From: Phycisphaerales bacterium
GTDB taxonomy: Bacteria; Planctomycetota; Phycisphaerae; Sedimentisphaerales; Anaerobacaceae
Direction: 5' to 3'
Assembly: GCA_003141275.1 (NCBI GenBank)
Contig: PLLM01000098.1
Coordinates: forward strand, 9,366 to 59,351
Length of the DNA stretch: 49,986 nucleotides
The notes beneath the pieces were generated by a model. The model worked only from the letters and a program-made list of their open reading frames with translations, searched no databases and was not told the DNA's origin. Shown here one piece after another: positions 25,730-35,227 of this stretch. Positions within the stretch are counted from its first letter, which is position 1. Each line of letters starts with the position of its first letter. A program made the position numbers and the translations under genes.

Positions 25730-28018
25730 TTAGTCGTTTTTCAGGCGTTTTAGAATCAGTTCGGCAATGGTTTTGCGTGCGGCCGCATAATCTTCCGGGG
25801 CCGCACATGTATAATAATCTCGGACAACATTAGACACAATAGCATCAACTGTAGCTTTATTAGTTAATTCTTCAAGCATCTTGAAATACTCAAAATCCTC
25901 ACATGCTCTTCGCCACATTTTAAGCCGCATACTGGCGATTGGCCCGCCGAGACCAGAAATACCAACTCGATCAGAATTTCCAGGGTAGATTAAGGAACCC
26001 AAGCCATTATATACCAAGTCTGGAGCGCCAGGATTTGTATAAGTGCGTGATTCAACCCAAGCATCTATCCCATCAGTCCACGGCATTGTTGCTCTCCAGG
26101 CAAACCCTCCTGTCATCCCAAGCATATAGCCATACCATGCAAAATCACGATAAGCCAGAAGACTTGCATCTATATAACCATTCGGACTGTTCGTCCATAG
26201 AATTCTGTAGTTTGAACCTGAACCACCAATAAAATCGCTTGCAAGGTCTTTGATGCTTCGATAGGTTCCTGGGGCACGCGTATGATCGTCTATAATACTT
26301 TGACCATAACAAACCCAAAGGTCTGCACATCTATTCCCTGCGGAATCCAGAATGTCAAAGGCATATTGGGAGCCAGTGAGCATCATTTTTAGTTTCAGGT
26401 CAGGTATTTCGTTCATTATATCCTTAACAGCTTTCACTGCATCCTTGTTACCTTGTAAATATGGCTCGTCCAAATAGACAAGATACTGACCATACTCAGG
26501 ATGTGCTTTTGACAAATCACTATAACATTGCAATGTCCTTTTAATCGCTGTTTTGGTAGGTTTAGATTTTTCACTCGGCACTTCATCTTCCATGCTCGTG
26601 AGTAACCAACTCGGCGGAATCGATATTATGCCTGTTCGGTATTTACTGATAAACGTTTTCATGTTGCTATGGTACAAAGGTGAAAATGTAACAGTCCCGG
26701 CGGGTTTTTCTTCTTCGCCTGCCTTTGCTTGCGTCGTATAATCAGCGCCGGCTAGCTGGAATTCGGGATATATTCCGTGCTCGTAGACCATATCCCTGTA
26801 GCGGCCTTCTAATATATAGTAATCTTCTCTTTCAGGATTTAGAAGGCCGTAGTATTGATATATATTATAGAATCCATACATCCATGTAATAAATTTACGC
26901 TGTTTTGGCAGTGTAAAATCCCATACATGTAAAAGCACAGATACCTGTGCAATTGTAGCTCCGGCGGAGGTTATCGTAAGGTTGGTCGTATAAGAACCTG
27001 CAGGAATTTCTGGGCCAACGGCTATATCTATCCAATACCCTTGGCTGGTCTTGGGCTGTACCGTCGCATGGTCGGCCAGATACTTGGCTTTGGTAATTGG
27101 TCTGTTTGTATAGGGATCAATAAAAGGAATCAGGGCATCCGGGTACATGCCGGTTTTGCTTTTCAGGCCGTAAGAGGGTTTATCAACTTTGACGTAATGT
27201 TCTCTGAATAATGTGATGGTTGGAACTTTGGAGCCGGGTACAACGGCTTGCCATTCTGCAGCGTCAATATGCACATCTGGTAACGGTGCGGTTGACTTGT
27301 TCGCCACCAAAACCTGGAATGACTCAGTTTCGTTCTTGGCGCAGAATATTTCGGCGCGTGTGCTGCCGGTAACTGAAGTTTCATCCTGCAGTACCTTTTG
27401 ACAGCTTGACAGCACAAGCACCGGAATCACCATGTTCTGATTGCCGACAGAAAAGGTCAATACCTGATTCGTTTTTAATTTGTATGAGGCAGACCAGTTC
27501 TTTAGTTTCGAATTTATTACTTTGGCAGTATAGTCGGCAGTATTAGATATGCCAATACTGCCGGTGTCGTCCGCCAGGAGCAAAGGGTTGCCTTCGGTTA
27601 CCTGGAGAGGAACGAAATTCCCCGTGACATTGAAGTTTACATCCGCTTTTACTGCCAGCATGCACGTTGAGTCTGCACAAATGCCGGCATTGAGCTTCTC
27701 TGACCAGAATAAGACCTGCTCATTTGTATCGACCACTTTTTCAAAAGAGGCCTTCTGGTCAAAGGTAACCGTCGCCAGCAGACGCTTATTATGACCATAG
27801 CCCTGATAGATTTTTAGTTCGCCTGGAACATATTCATACCGCGCGCCGGTGGTTTCGATTAAAAAGGCCCCATCTGCAGAATAAGATCCGGTAATTTTCA
27901 TATTTATTAATGTCGAATCGCCGCGAAGCGAGACGTTACTTACGTCATAATCGACCTTGGCATTGCCAAAAACAGGGGAAATAACAAATAATAAAAAATA
28001 TATTAAAAATTTTCTCAT
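25730..28018 (-). CDS. secreted DUF4091 protein (glycoside-hydrolase-like)
   Basis: About 762 residues. The ATG at 28018 gives a clear signal peptide (MRKFLIYFLLFVISPVFGNA) and is preferred over a GTG at 28033. After a beta-rich N-terminal region of ~380 residues, a TIM-barrel-like part begins near KFITWMYGFYNIYQYYGLL, with VYLDEPYLQGNKDAVKAVKD as a candidate acidic catalytic segment. The C-terminal DUF4091 region is seen at GGFAWRATMPWTDGIDAWVE, YNGLGSLIYPG and PIASMRLKMWRRACEDFEYF. The family is linked to carbohydrate-active proteins; no activity is proven. A secreted protein inside an otherwise cytoplasmic/membrane glycan operon, directly beside a broken epimerase, suggests late insertion. 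Confidence 0.82.
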   Translation of the reverse strand: MRKFLIYFLLFVISPVFGNAKVDYDVSNVSLRGDSTLINMKITGSYSADGAFLIETTGARYEYVPGELKIYQGYGHNKRLLATVTFDQKASFEKVVDTNEQVLFWSEKLNAGICADSTCMLAVKADVNFNVTGNFVPLQVTEGNPLLLADDTGSIGISNTADYTAKVINSKLKNWSASYKLKTNQVLTFSVGNQNMVIPVLVLSSCQKVLQDETSVTGSTRAEIFCAKNETESFQVLVANKSTAPLPDVHIDAAEWQAVVPGSKVPTITLFREHYVKVDKPSYGLKSKTGMYPDALIPFIDPYTNRPITKAKYLADHATVQPKTSQGYWIDIAVGPEIPAGSYTTNLTITSAGATIAQVSVLLHVWDFTLPKQRKFITWMYGFYNIYQYYGLLNPEREDYYILEGRYRDMVYEHGIYPEFQLAGADYTTQAKAGEEEKPAGTVTFSPLYHSNMKTFISKYRTGIISIPPSWLLTSMEDEVPSEKSKPTKTAIKRTLQCYSDLSKAHPEYGQYLVYLDEPYLQGNKDAVKAVKDIMNEIPDLKLKMMLTGSQYAFDILDSAGNRCADLWVCYGQSIIDDHTRAPGTYRSIKDLASDFIGGSGSNYRILWTNSPNGYIDASLLAYRDFAWYGYMLGMTGGFAWRATMPWTDGIDAWVESRTYTNPGAPDLVYNGLGSLIYPGNSDRVGISGLGGPIASMRLKMWRRACEDFEYFKMLEELTNKATVDAIVSNVVRDYYTCAAPEDYAAARKTIAELILKRLKND

Positions 28019-28073
28019 TTTTTTCTTAAGCACACAGTAAAAAGTAAGAAGTTAGAGAACAGAAATTAGAAGA

Positions 28074-28111
28074 CAAAAAGCTATCGGTTCTCGATATTCT
28101 CAAGAACTGAT
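28074..28111 (-). terminator. weak terminator-like hairpin after the aminotransferase gene
   Basis: Three bases after the TGA of the DegT gene (minus strand), ATCAGTTCT pairs with AGAACCGAT with one A-C mismatch around an 11-base loop. AGCTTTTTG follows. The T-run is short, so termination would be partial. If real, it separates the DUF4091 gene from the upstream transcript. Confidence 0.35.
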
Positions 28112-28113
28112 GG

Positions 28114-29214
28114 TCAACCGACAAGAGACACTATTGTTTCCGCCACGTAGTCCTTCATTGCGTCGGTTAGCTCAGGGTAAATGGGAATCGCCAATACTTC
28201 GTTAGCCGCTTTTTCTGCTTCCGGGAAATCCCCTTGTCTGTAACCGAGGTATTTGAAACATTCCTGAAGATGCATAGGGACCGGGTAGTATATTTCGCAG
28301 CCGATATTCTTGTCCCTGAGTAACTTTATCAGCTCATCGCGTTTGGGTACCCTGATAACATATTGGTTATAAATACTTACACAGTCGGGGCTGATATAGG
28401 GCGTTTTGACAGCTGTCCCCGTAAATTTTTTATCGTAATAAACGGCGTTACGTCGTCTCGCCTCCGACCATTTATCCAGATACGACAGCTTTACTAAAAG
28501 GGCCACCGCTTGTATCGGGTCCAGCCGGAAATTACCGCCGATATATTTGTGGTAATACTTGGGGTTGCTTCCGTGATTACGCATTATTAAAAGACGGTCG
28601 TAAAGCTGCTTATCATTGGTTACAATCATACCTCCGTCGCCAATGCCGCCGAGATTCTTGCTTGGGAAAAAGCTGAAACAGCCGACTGTTCCGATGCTGC
28701 CCGCCTTTTTACCTTTGTATGTACTTGTGATGGATTGTGCTGCATCCTCAATTACCGTCAGCTTGTGTTTTTTTGCTACTTCCATAATCGGGCCCATATC
28801 AGCCATTTGGCCGTAAAGGTGAACCGGCATTATCGCTTTGGTCTTTTTTGTAACCGCGGCAGCTATAAGTTTAGGATTGATGTTGTAAGTCAGCGGGTCA
28901 ATGTCCACAAACACAGGTTTTGCGCCGACGCGCGCAATGCAGCCGGCCGTCGCAAAAAAAGTAAATGGCGTCGTAATTACCTCGTCTCCTGTCCCGATTT
29001 CCAAGCTCATTAAACTGTTCAAAAGCGCGTCCGTGCCGCTTGATACTCCGACGGCGAATTTGCAATCACTTATAGCTGCTATCTTTGCCTCCAGTTCTGC
29101 AACTTTAGGACCGCCTATGCAGCATTGTGACTCCAGCACTTCCGATACTGCCGCCATAACTCCTTTTCTTAAGGTTGCGTATTGTGCCTTCAGGTCAAGT
29201 AAGGGAACTTGCAT
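28114..29214 (-). CDS. DegT/DnrJ/EryC1/StrS sugar aminotransferase (WbpE/WlbC-like)
   Basis: 366 residues, the normal family length. It transfers an amino group from glutamate to a keto-sugar nucleotide using PLP. The PLP lysine is in FSFFPSKNLGGIGDGGMIVT near residue 184. The upstream segments VGVSSGTDALLNSLMSLEIG, DEVITTPFTFFATAGCIARV and VIEDAAQSI (cofactor Asp) are intact, as are MRNHGSNPKYYHKYIGGNFR and the LDPIQAVAL segment. A GAGGAGA lies ahead of the ATG. It follows a truncated WlbA-like dehydrogenase gene, the partner that would supply the 3-keto substrate (UDP-GlcNAcA pathway). Confidence 0.9.
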   Translation of the reverse strand: MQVPLLDLKAQYATLRKGVMAAVSEVLESQCCIGGPKVAELEAKIAAISDCKFAVGVSSGTDALLNSLMSLEIGTGDEVITTPFTFFATAGCIARVGAKPVFVDIDPLTYNINPKLIAAAVTKKTKAIMPVHLYGQMADMGPIMEVAKKHKLTVIEDAAQSITSTYKGKKAGSIGTVGCFSFFPSKNLGGIGDGGMIVTNDKQLYDRLLIMRNHGSNPKYYHKYIGGNFRLDPIQAVALLVKLSYLDKWSEARRRNAVYYDKKFTGTAVKTPYISPDCVSIYNQYVIRVPKRDELIKLLRDKNIGCEIYYPVPMHLQECFKYLGYRQGDFPEAEKAANEVLAIPIYPELTDAMKDYVAETIVSLVG

Positions 29215-29241
29215 AGTATCTCCTCATCGATTCGATGCTTA

Positions 29242-30511
<1,270 letters not shown>

Positions 30512-30662
30512 TAATTCTCTTTCAAAACAGGGAAAAGAAATCTAAAGAAATCTGTTGAGCGAGGAACTCTGTCCAGACTCCGTCCCCGTCGGGTGCGCAA
30601 AGAAACACCCATCGCATCCCCGCGAGGGATTCAAAACCCTAAACCGTCAAAATTCTGATAAA
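30512..30662 (-). promoter_or_regulatory. ~150-nt leader of the polysaccharide operon with hairpins
   Basis: Between the predicted transcription start and the first ATG lie about 150 nt that can form at least two hairpins on the minus strand. AGGG-(8-base loop)-CCCT lies at 30625-30640. A longer stem GGGTG/CACCC lies at 30591-30610, extendable outward by TG wobble and CG pairs across one mismatch. I could not match it to a known riboswitch or to an RfaH ops element. It may be an attenuator or a regulatory leader. Confidence 0.3.
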
Positions 30663-30668
30663 CGGGCA

Positions 30669-30697
30669 ATTATAGCAACCGGCGGCACTTCAGCCAA
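30669..30697 (-). promoter_or_regulatory. sigma70-type promoter of the polysaccharide operon
   Basis: On the minus strand TTGGCT (30697-30692) is separated by exactly 17 bases from a perfect TATAAT (30674-30669). It points at the first gene of the operon, 158 bases from its ATG. It is the best promoter match seen in the 460-base gap upstream of the operon. Confidence 0.6.
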
Positions 30698-30900
30698 GAA
30701 GCAAAACTGCCCCTCAATTCATAACATAAGTATCGGCGTATCAAGGAGATAGCTTTAGTGCTGTAATCACCCAAACCCCTGTAATACAAGCCGCAAACTA
30801 TACGCCAAAACCGCATCGCAAGTTCATCGCCAAAACACGCCCTGCAATGCTAAAAACGGCTTTTTATAGGCCCTGCCGATACAACAAGACGTGTCAACGG

Positions 30901-30954
30901 TTACCCGTAGTAGGAGCTATATGTTTTGTCGGTTTCCCAGACGGTAACGCAGTG
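30901..30954 (-). pseudogene. orphan C-terminal tail of the pterin synthase gene
   Basis: Just after the stop of the M50 protease gene the minus strand reads HCVTVWETDKTYSSYYG and TAA. The intact gene at 32219-33040 ends HCVAVWETDKTYSSYYG and TAA. Over 54 bases there are 8 differences, 7 of them synonymous and one Ala/Thr. The repeat begins and ends sharply: homology stops within a few bases upstream of the His codon and at the stop codon. It is not a working gene. It looks like the displaced end of another allele, left behind when the M50 gene was inserted. Confidence 0.82.
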
Positions 30955-30970
30955 AACAGTTGACATAAAA

Positions 30971-32173
30971 TCAGACAGCATTGCTTTTTTTATGTTCAAA
31001 CTCTGCGATATAGGAAGCATACACTGCTTTGTCAGAAGAGTTTTCCGCTTTGTCCATTGCTTCTTTGAGTAAGGCTAACCCCTGTTCAATATGCCCTTTC
31101 TTCGCCAGAACTAACCCTCGTGTCCCCTTAAATTCCGTTTGCCACGGCATTTTTTCGCAGGCGGTCTTAGAGAAGGCATCAGCTTCTTCCAATAGGTCGT
31201 TTCCCCCTATCATAACGTCGGCAGTTGCGATTTCGTTTAAAAGATGAATGGCCATAGCGGGTTCGAGGTCGGTATTTTTCCGCAATTGCACAAACATATT
31301 TCTGGCGTCCACATAATTACCGAGCTCTAACAAAAGTCTCCCCGTGCGGCTTTTAAGCGCAACACTGTCAGGAAAACAAGCCAACCCCTTTTCGTAGCTT
31401 CGTCTGGCGTCTTCAATACGACCTCTTACACTACAGTCATACCCTTCCCATACATAATGTGCCTCAATATTTTGGTTAATTTTTAATTTGGACATAAAGG
31501 GTATAGTCAGAAGTGTCAGGCCGTCGGATGGTGTGCTTCTGCCTCCGATATTGACTTTTCTGGGCAGAAGCCCATACAGTAATACGAAAATATTCGCTGC
31601 CATGAACGCTCTGATCACAGCCGCAAGCCATGGCGAAGAAATGTGGAAAAGTGCAATCAGTGCAGCAACTCCCAAGAAGCAATTCATCAGCGGCCCGCCT
31701 AATGATATTAAAAAACTTCTGGTTCGATAAAAATTTCTGCTGCTTATGCCAGGAATCACAAATCCGCAAATCGGGACCGCACAGAATTTCCATTCAATTC
31801 CCAAAAAATCGTGTTTGTACAATGTCCTGCCTAAGCCGATAGTCACTTGAAATATTTTGGCTCTTGCTGCAAAAGCGGCCAGAACATGGCCGAGCTCATG
31901 AGGTATTGCGACTATGGCGGTGAAAAACAAAAAAAGACCTGCCTGAAATATCAGCCATGCAAATTCGTTTTGAGGATTTGCCATTACCCATACGAACCCT
32001 CCGATCAATACCACGATACAAGCTATTAAATAAGATTCCCCAAGCTGAATCGCATCTTTCTCCCGGCATGCAGGGCAGTAAAATATTTTGTCTGAATAAT
32101 ATGATTTTTGAAATGCCTCTTCTATTTCAGAAACTACACCGCATTTTGCGCATTTACGAGCCATTCGGAACAT
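30971..32173 (-). CDS. M50-type membrane zinc protease with zinc ribbon and TPR tail
   Basis: 400 residues. An N-terminal zinc ribbon (Cys8, 11, 33, 36) precedes a membrane domain with the HELGH metalloprotease motif at residues 92-96 and a second metal-site segment, GGPLMN...PSDG. This is the site-2-protease/SpoIVFB-like fold that cuts within membranes. From residue ~250 the chain continues as TPR-like helices (GRIEDARRSYEKGLACFP, GNYVDARNMFVQLRKNT, then a repeat near GHIEQGLALLKEAM). Start choice is between the ATG at 32173 (AGGTGA immediately upstream) and the ATG at 32164. It follows the pterin gene by 45 bases but is foreign to that pathway. Confidence 0.84.
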   Translation of the reverse strand: MFRMARKCAKCGVVSEIEEAFQKSYYSDKIFYCPACREKDAIQLGESYLIACIVVLIGGFVWVMANPQNEFAWLIFQAGLFLFFTAIVAIPHELGHVLAAFAARAKIFQVTIGLGRTLYKHDFLGIEWKFCAVPICGFVIPGISSRNFYRTRSFLISLGGPLMNCFLGVAALIALFHISSPWLAAVIRAFMAANIFVLLYGLLPRKVNIGGRSTPSDGLTLLTIPFMSKLKINQNIEAHYVWEGYDCSVRGRIEDARRSYEKGLACFPDSVALKSRTGRLLLELGNYVDARNMFVQLRKNTDLEPAMAIHLLNEIATADVMIGGNDLLEEADAFSKTACEKMPWQTEFKGTRGLVLAKKGHIEQGLALLKEAMDKAENSSDKAVYASYIAEFEHKKSNAV

Positions 32174-32218
32174 TCACCTATTATTTCTGTCAGCATCGGT
32201 CTGCCACTACATAGCAGA

Positions 32219-33040
32219 TTACCCATAATACGAACTGTATGTTTTGTCGGTCTCCCAGACGGCGACGCAGTGCAATGCCGTTGTCTTGCCGAATCTGCCT
32301 GCCAGCTTATTCCACGCGAATACAGCTATATTCTCAACGGTGGGGGTTATCCGCTGAAACTGGGGCAAATCTTCGTTGAGATTTTTATGGTCCACGACCT
32401 TTATCAGCTCCTGATGAATCACCTTCTCAAAATCGCCGGTTTTCAGCGACTGACCATCGGATTCGACAAACTCACCACAGGCAGGCCATTTAACTGTCAC
32501 CTCGACAATGTAGTTATGCCCGTGGCCGGCGGGATTGGCGCATTTGCCAAAAATCTCGATATTCCGCTCTTCGCTGAATTTTCCGTTCCACAGCTTATGG
32601 GCCGCCGCAAACTCGAATTTTTCACTGTAATAAATCATCGCACAATCCTTATCACTTACTGCCAGCATTCTGAAAGGGCTTAGCTTCAAGCTCAGTTTTG
32701 ATAATTGCGCCGAGCCGAACCCATTGGCAAGTTTTCCCCAGACAATTTTCAAAAGCCGAACCAGCTCATCGTAACCAGTATGCCGGGCCTCTCGAAGGTC
32801 GGCTTTTATTTTCTCCGCAAAAACGCCAACTGCGCAATCCCGAACCTTCTGGTCAATATCGCTGACGTTCACAATCAGGCCCGTTGCCGCGTCCGCCTCG
32901 CCCGCCAACTCGACACCAAGTTCAAGAAATACAGACAGCCCCTCGCCCGCCGGCTTCGACGCAAATGAATTGAATCCCGCTTCGTCGGCAGGCAGAAAAG
33001 GATTTATTGAAAATCGAACGTACCGGCACAGCTTGTGCAT
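32219..33040 (-). CDS. 6-pyruvoyl-tetrahydropterin synthase-like protein, tandem T-fold
   Basis: 273 residues, twice the usual length. The C-terminal half (from residue ~135) is a complete synthase: FEFAAAHKLWN gives zinc ligand His148, and FGKCANPAGHGHNY supplies the catalytic Cys167 and zinc ligands His173 and His175. The Cys-x5-HGHNY spacing is that of animal-type 6-pyruvoyl-tetrahydropterin synthase (CNNPNGHGHNY), unlike the short QueD loop. The N-terminal half (RYVRFSINPFLP..., GLIVNVSDID) looks like a second T-fold domain without the catalytic set. It lies 42 bases downstream of folE, which makes its substrate dihydroneopterin triphosphate. A product for tetrahydropterin or 7-deazaguanine synthesis is likely. 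Confidence 0.83.
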   Translation of the reverse strand: MHKLCRYVRFSINPFLPADEAGFNSFASKPAGEGLSVFLELGVELAGEADAATGLIVNVSDIDQKVRDCAVGVFAEKIKADLREARHTGYDELVRLLKIVWGKLANGFGSAQLSKLSLKLSPFRMLAVSDKDCAMIYYSEKFEFAAAHKLWNGKFSEERNIEIFGKCANPAGHGHNYIVEVTVKWPACGEFVESDGQSLKTGDFEKVIHQELIKVVDHKNLNEDLPQFQRITPTVENIAVFAWNKLAGRFGKTTALHCVAVWETDKTYSSYYG

Positions 33041-33082
33041 AATTCGCTGACACCTTTTGAAAGAAATTTTTACAATCGCCTG

Positions 33083-33667
33083 TTATTTGTTTTGGCTGTG
33101 TATCAAACTCATAATTTCGTTTCTGCTTCTCGGGTCTTTTCTGAACAGCCCGCGAACCGCGCTTGTTACCATCACTGAGCCGGGTTTCTTTATCCCGCGA
33201 ATCGTCATACAACTATGCGCCGCCTCAAGCACAACCGCAACGCCCATCGGTTTGAGATTGCTCATCAGACAATCCGCTATCTGGTAAGTCAGCCGTTCCT
33301 GCGTCTGTAATCGACGGGCGAAGCAATCCACAATTCGCGCCAGCTTGCTTACGCCTAAGATTTTGCCCGAGGGCAGGTACGCAACGTGAGCAGAGCCGAT
33401 AAAAGGCATCAAATGGTGCTCGCAGATACTGTAAAAGGGTATGTCTCGCAAAAGCACGATTTCGTCGTAGTTCTCGTTGAAGACCCGGCTGATATGCGTA
33501 TTTGGGTCATCGTGCATACCCGCCAGGAGCTCGCTATACATTCTCGCCACGCGGGCGGGCGTATCCTTCAGACCGTCGCGGTTAAGGTCTTCGCCGACCG
33601 CCGAAAGAATCTCCCTGACCGCCTTTTCAATTCTTGCCTCGTCTATTTTCTTCTTTTGTTTTGTCAT
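33083..33667 (-). CDS. folE: GTP cyclohydrolase I
   Basis: 194 residues, typical for FolE. Converts GTP to 7,8-dihydroneopterin triphosphate, the first step to folate, tetrahydropterins and queuosine. The zinc ligands are in [14 protein letters not shown] (Cys and His) and [11 protein letters not shown] (Cys). [15 protein letters not shown]-like and [15 protein letters not shown] segments complete the active site. [20 protein letters not shown] and TPARVARMY are the standard N-terminal motifs. It lies 15 bases after pepA and directly ahead of the pterin synthase gene, forming a pathway pair. Confidence 0.95.
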   Translation of the reverse strand: MTKQKKKIDEARIEKAVREILSAVGEDLNRDGLKDTPARVARMYSELLAGMHDDPNTHISRVFNENYDEIVLLRDIPFYSICEHHLMPFIGSAHVAYLPSGKILGVSKLARIVDCFARRLQTQERLTYQIADCLMSNLKPMGVAVVLEAAHSCMTIRGIKKPGSVMVTSAVRGLFRKDPRSRNEIMSLIHSQNK

Positions 33668-33682
33668 ATCAATCAGTCAACA

Positions 33683-35227
33683 TCACTTTCCTGCTTTTGT
33701 ACCTGTAAGGTTCATAAGATACGTTGTCAGTAGGCGCACGCCGAACGCGCTTGCACCTTCCGCAGCCGACGCCGTCGGCTTTTCAAAGCAATCAACCCCA
33801 GCGATGTCCAAATGCGCCCATTTTTTGTCGCCGACAAACTGCTTCAAAAATGCTGCCGCGGTGCACGCCCCGCCCCACCTGCCGCCGCTGTTTTTCAGGT
33901 CCGCTATTTTACTTTTCATTTCCTCAGCATACTCGTCCCCGCAGGGCAGTTGCCAGACCTTTTCGCCGCTGGTCTGCGCCGCCTTTTCGATGTCCTTGCC
34001 AAGTTGCTCGTCGTTGCTCATCAGCCCCGCCATAAATGTCCCCAGCGCAACGACACAGGAGCCAGTCAGCGTAGCAATATCTATAATCACGTCGCAGTTT
34101 TGTTTTACGGCGTAGTGCAGCGCGTCGCAAAGTATCATTCTGCCTTCAGCGTCGGTGTTTTGAATCTCAACCGTTTTGCCAGAATACGTCGTAACAATGT
34201 CCCCGGGCCTGTAGCTTGTGCCGCTTGGCATATTTTCCGCCGACGGTACTAATGCGTAAAGATTCACGGGCAGTTTCAATTCCGCCGCCGCTTTTATTGT
34301 CGCCAATACCCCGATGCCGCCGGTCTTGTCGAATTTCATCTGCTCCATATTTTGTGCCGGCTTTATGCTTATCCCGCCAGAATCGAATGTTATCGCCTTA
34401 CCAACAAGAGCGACTGTCGGTAATTTTTTCGCCTTACCTTTTGGGGCATATTTCACAACTATCAATCTCGGCGGCGTTTTTGACCCGCTGCCAACCGCAA
34501 GAATCCCGCCCATACCCAATTTGGCCAATTGCTTTTCGTCGAGCACTTTGCAGCTAAGTCCTTTGGTGTTTCTGGCGAGTTTTTTCGCCTCCGCAGCAAG
34601 CGACGGCGGGTTTATCACGTTGCCGGGCCTGTTCGCAAGTGCCCTGGCGTAACTCTGGGCCTTACCGATAATAGCCCCTTTCAGCAATCCGTCTTCAAGC
34701 CGTCTGGTTTTGGCCGCGTTGTCATCAATCACTTCAACAACAAGCGAATCCGTCCTGCCGTCTTCATCAGACGTAATATATTCATCGTAACGGAAACTTC
34801 CGTAATATATTCCCTCCGCAATCGCCTGTGCCAAAAGCCCCGGCTCGAATTTGGCACCGAACTCTTTGTGAAGCGCGACAGCCGTTTTCTGCGCCTTCAT
34901 TGACACCGCTTTATTAGCCGCCAATGCAGCCGCTTGTCTGATGGTGTCGATAGTCGCCTTTTCCCGCTCGCCTAATCCAACTATAAGCACGCGTTGCGCG
35001 CCTATACGATTGTTGCCGTATATCAGGGCGCTGGTACCGGTTTTACCTTTGAAGTCGCCGAGTTTTACGACCTGTTCGATAGCCCCGCCGAGTTTTTTAC
35101 ACAGTTCGATGATTTCCGGCAGAGGTTTTTTGTCGTCCGAGAACTGACCTATAGCCAGCATCTGCGTTTTACATTCAGCCAGGCCGACCGTCTTTGTTTT
35201 CAGCTCAACCTCAATTATTTTCTTCAT
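33683..35227 (-). CDS. pepA: leucyl aminopeptidase (M17)
   Basis: 514 residues, the usual length. The family signature NTDAEGRMILCDALHYA is present, with metal ligands also in ALVGKAITFDSGGISIKP (Lys, Asp) and MKFDKTGGIGVLATI. The N-terminal domain of ~170 residues is the divergent regulatory half. The protein is a cytoplasmic hexameric aminopeptidase; some homologues also bind DNA. The ATG overlaps the 3' end of prfB by 17 bases, so the two are probably translationally coupled. Confidence 0.95.
   Translation of the reverse strand: MKKIIEVELKTKTVGLAECKTQMLAIGQFSDDKKPLPEIIELCKKLGGAIEQVVKLGDFKGKTGTSALIYGNNRIGAQRVLIVGLGEREKATIDTIRQAAALAANKAVSMKAQKTAVALHKEFGAKFEPGLLAQAIAEGIYYGSFRYDEYITSDEDGRTDSLVVEVIDDNAAKTRRLEDGLLKGAIIGKAQSYARALANRPGNVINPPSLAAEAKKLARNTKGLSCKVLDEKQLAKLGMGGILAVGSGSKTPPRLIVVKYAPKGKAKKLPTVALVGKAITFDSGGISIKPAQNMEQMKFDKTGGIGVLATIKAAAELKLPVNLYALVPSAENMPSGTSYRPGDIVTTYSGKTVEIQNTDAEGRMILCDALHYAVKQNCDVIIDIATLTGSCVVALGTFMAGLMSNDEQLGKDIEKAAQTSGEKVWQLPCGDEYAEEMKSKIADLKNSGGRWGGACTAAAFLKQFVGDKKWAHLDIAGVDCFEKPTASAAEGASAFGVRLLTTYLMNLTGTKAGK

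Noticed and set aside
29215-29241. CATCGATTCGATG near-palindrome between the truncated dehydrogenase and the aminotransferase genes
   Set aside because: Short, no T-run, and it overlaps the ribosome-binding region; not enough for an operator or terminator call.
30591-30640. Possible tRNA T-arm (GGGTTTTGAATCCC) upstream of the operon
   Set aside because: The loop has the wrong length and no acceptor, D or anticodon arm can be built around it.
30863-30897. TTGACA and TATAAA on the minus strand as a promoter
   Set aside because: The spacing is 23 bases, too long for sigma70. The TTGGCT-17-TATAAT pair closer to the operon is far better.
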